DNA of 33,699 nt from Candidatus Kapaibacterium sp. (lineage in GTDB: Bacteria > Bacteroidota > Ignavibacteria > Kapaibacteriales > WFXC01). The stretch spans positions 1 to 33,699 of the forward strand of contig JALWJX010000125.1 in assembly GCA_026996895.1 (NCBI GenBank), given 5' to 3'. The notes under the pieces are model-generated. The model had not been told where the DNA came from. It saw only the letters and a program-made list of their open reading frames with translations, and did no database searches. Position numbers and translations under genes: made by a program. This document shows positions 32,538 to 33,699 of the stretch, in pieces. How positions within the stretch are numbered: the stretch's first letter is position 1; each line of letters opens with the position of its first letter.

Positions 32538-33699
32538 ATGCGGGTTTCCCGGTGGGTATGCTGGGTGTGGGGAATTATCTTGTGGGTAATGGGTGGACAA
32601 TGGACATATCCACAGGTATGCTCGCTACCTGTGGCGAATGCCTATGCGGGACGCCAGTTCTGGGTTGTTGTTCCACCGTCAGATGGTCATCATCGCCCAC
32701 ATCTTTTGGTTACTATCATTGGTATCGATAGCGGGATAGTGTGGGTTGATGTGCCGGCACTTGGGTGGCAGTTGCCGCCATTTGTGCTCCGCAGGGGAGA
32801 AGTGCGGGTGCTGACAACCCGGCAGGAGTTGCCACTGCTGGAGGATCAGGTCGGAAAGATTGAGTATACAGCGATTCGGATCCGAAGTTCGGGGATGGTT
32901 GTTGTAATAGCGACCAGTCGGGAAGAAGAGCTGGACATGGCGAGCTACGTGGCATATCCGACTTCTGTATGGGGGACTCACTATGTGTTTGCAGGGTATT
33001 ATGATAACAGAGGGGACTCCTATACTGATCGCGGGACGCTGTTTCCCAATGGCTTTTACGTTATAGCCCGCGAGAACGGGACCAATGTCCAGATTCGTCT
33101 TCGAGGGCACGGGCGGGGGTGGATGCGGATCAATGGACAGGATCAGCAGGTGATGTTTCCTCGAGATTGGGGCAAAACCTTCCAGTTTACCCTCAATGCA
33201 GGCGAAGTGCTGGATTTCTGCAGTCTGGGTTTGAGCCAGGATGAAAATGGAAATGAAGGGGAACTGGATATCACCGGGACAGAAATCGTTGCCAGTCAGC
33301 CGGTGGGAGTAATCTCGATCAATGCCGAAGCCTACATGCCATACCAGCACGTGACGGAATTTGGTGGAGAGTCAATAGCGGAGATGCTGCCACCGAAGGG
33401 GGTATGGGGGAAACGGTACATTACCCGTGCTTTGCGGAGCCGTGGACCGCTGGAAAATCACCCTGGGGGACCTATCTACAGTGGCGACAACTACCGGGTC
33501 GTTGCGCTGGAGGCAAACACAGTCTTTACCGTGCGGTGGTATGATCCGCAGAGCGGACAGTTGAAAGGACAATGGTCGGGACTGCTTCGGCGGGCAGGGG
33601 AGTTTATGGAATATGTCAAAGGGGGCAACCTGCAGGAGTTCATCGAAGGGTATGCGGTCTGGGAAGCAGATCGCCCTTTTATGCTGGTGCAGTACGGTG
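32538..33699 (+). CDS. IgGFc-binding-like exported protein (5' part only)
   Basis: Open frame from ATG 32538 to the end of the window, at least 387 codons, so the protein is truncated by the window edge. A signal-like hydrophobic N-terminus (WVCWVWGIILWVMGG) is followed by GRQFWVVVPP at residue ~39, and by repeated motifs such as SVWGTHYVFAGY and PKGVWGKRYITRAL, with YRVVALEANTVFTV later. This pattern is that of the IgGFc-binding protein N-terminal domain found in large extracellular proteins of Bacteroidota. Such proteins usually end in a T9SS sorting domain, which would lie beyond the window. GGGAGGAA is 8-15 nt upstream of the ATG. Binding to immunoglobulin should not be assumed; the domain name comes from a mammalian mucin-like protein. 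Confidence 0.8.
   Translation, partial: MRVSRWVCWVWGIILWVMGGQWTYPQVCSLPVANAYAGRQFWVVVPPSDGHHRPHLLVTIIGIDSGIVWVDVPALGWQLPPFVLRRGEVRVLTTRQELPLLEDQVGKIEYTAIRIRSSGMVVVIATSREEELDMASYVAYPTSVWGTHYVFAGYYDNRGDSYTDRGTLFPNGFYVIARENGTNVQIRLRGHGRGWMRINGQDQQVMFPRDWGKTFQFTLNAGEVLDFCSLGLSQDENGNEGELDITGTEIVASQPVGVISINAEAYMPYQHVTEFGGESIAEMLPPKGVWGKRYITRALRSRGPLENHPGGPIYSGDNYRVVALEANTVFTVRWYDPQSGQLKGQWSGLLRRAGEFMEYVKGGNLQEFIEGYAVWEADRPFMLVQYG

Overview
The window looks like a chromosomal piece of a Bacteroidota/Chlorobi-lineage bacterium (Ignavibacteria, Kapabacteria or relatives are my best guess; this is inference). Visible support: a complete SprA, the outer-membrane translocon of the type IX secretion system (T9SS), which is essentially confined to this superphylum; a small secreted protein with a T9SS-like C-terminal sorting domain; an IgGFc-binding-type exoprotein; and promoter candidates of the Bacteroidetes TTTG/TAnnTTTG type. 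The meso-DAP type MurE fits a Gram-negative wall. No rRNA, CRISPR array or intact insertion sequence is visible.

Layout. (1) 7-8915, minus strand: T9SS cargo protein -> murE -> sprA, the first two overlapping by 13 nt. (2) 8916-9999: a 1.08 kb gap with palindromic repeats and no convincing gene. (3) 10000-20373, plus strand: a tight seven-gene block, the most interesting part of the window. It runs: an N6-adenine methyltransferase with an N-terminal RecB-like nuclease domain, an unknown winged-helix protein, an AAA ATPase, a PIN-type nuclease, a NurA-type nuclease, a HerA-type hexameric ATPase with an altered Walker A, and a second DNA methyltransferase. Junctions overlap by 4-25 nt or are separated by 2-9 nt, so it is almost certainly one transcription unit. 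It looks like an anti-phage or restriction-like system that combines two methyltransferases with a NurA-HerA DNA-resection machine; I do not recognise this exact combination as a named system. Base composition is patchy inside the block, suggesting assembly by transfer.

(4) 20568-24357, plus strand: a thioredoxin-family protein, a LonC-like protease with a broken nucleotide-binding site, and ribulose-phosphate 3-epimerase. (5) 24516-25928, minus strand: an outer-membrane beta-barrel of the alginate-export/porin type, with its own promoter candidate and a clear intrinsic terminator. (6) 25959-26575: a second cluster of palindromic repeats, including a perfect 28-bp palindrome. (7) 26576-31867, plus strand: a small unknown protein, tRNA-Phe(GAA), two lipoproteins, two HAD hydrolases, peptide deformylase and cysteinyl-tRNA synthetase, a housekeeping run with short gaps. 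(8) 31868-33699: a third repeat cluster, a small unknown protein, and the start of a large IgGFc-binding-like exported protein that runs off the window.

The short palindromic repeats of the three intergenic clusters belong to shared families. The best-preserved units can fold into a three-way junction, with some compensated base changes.
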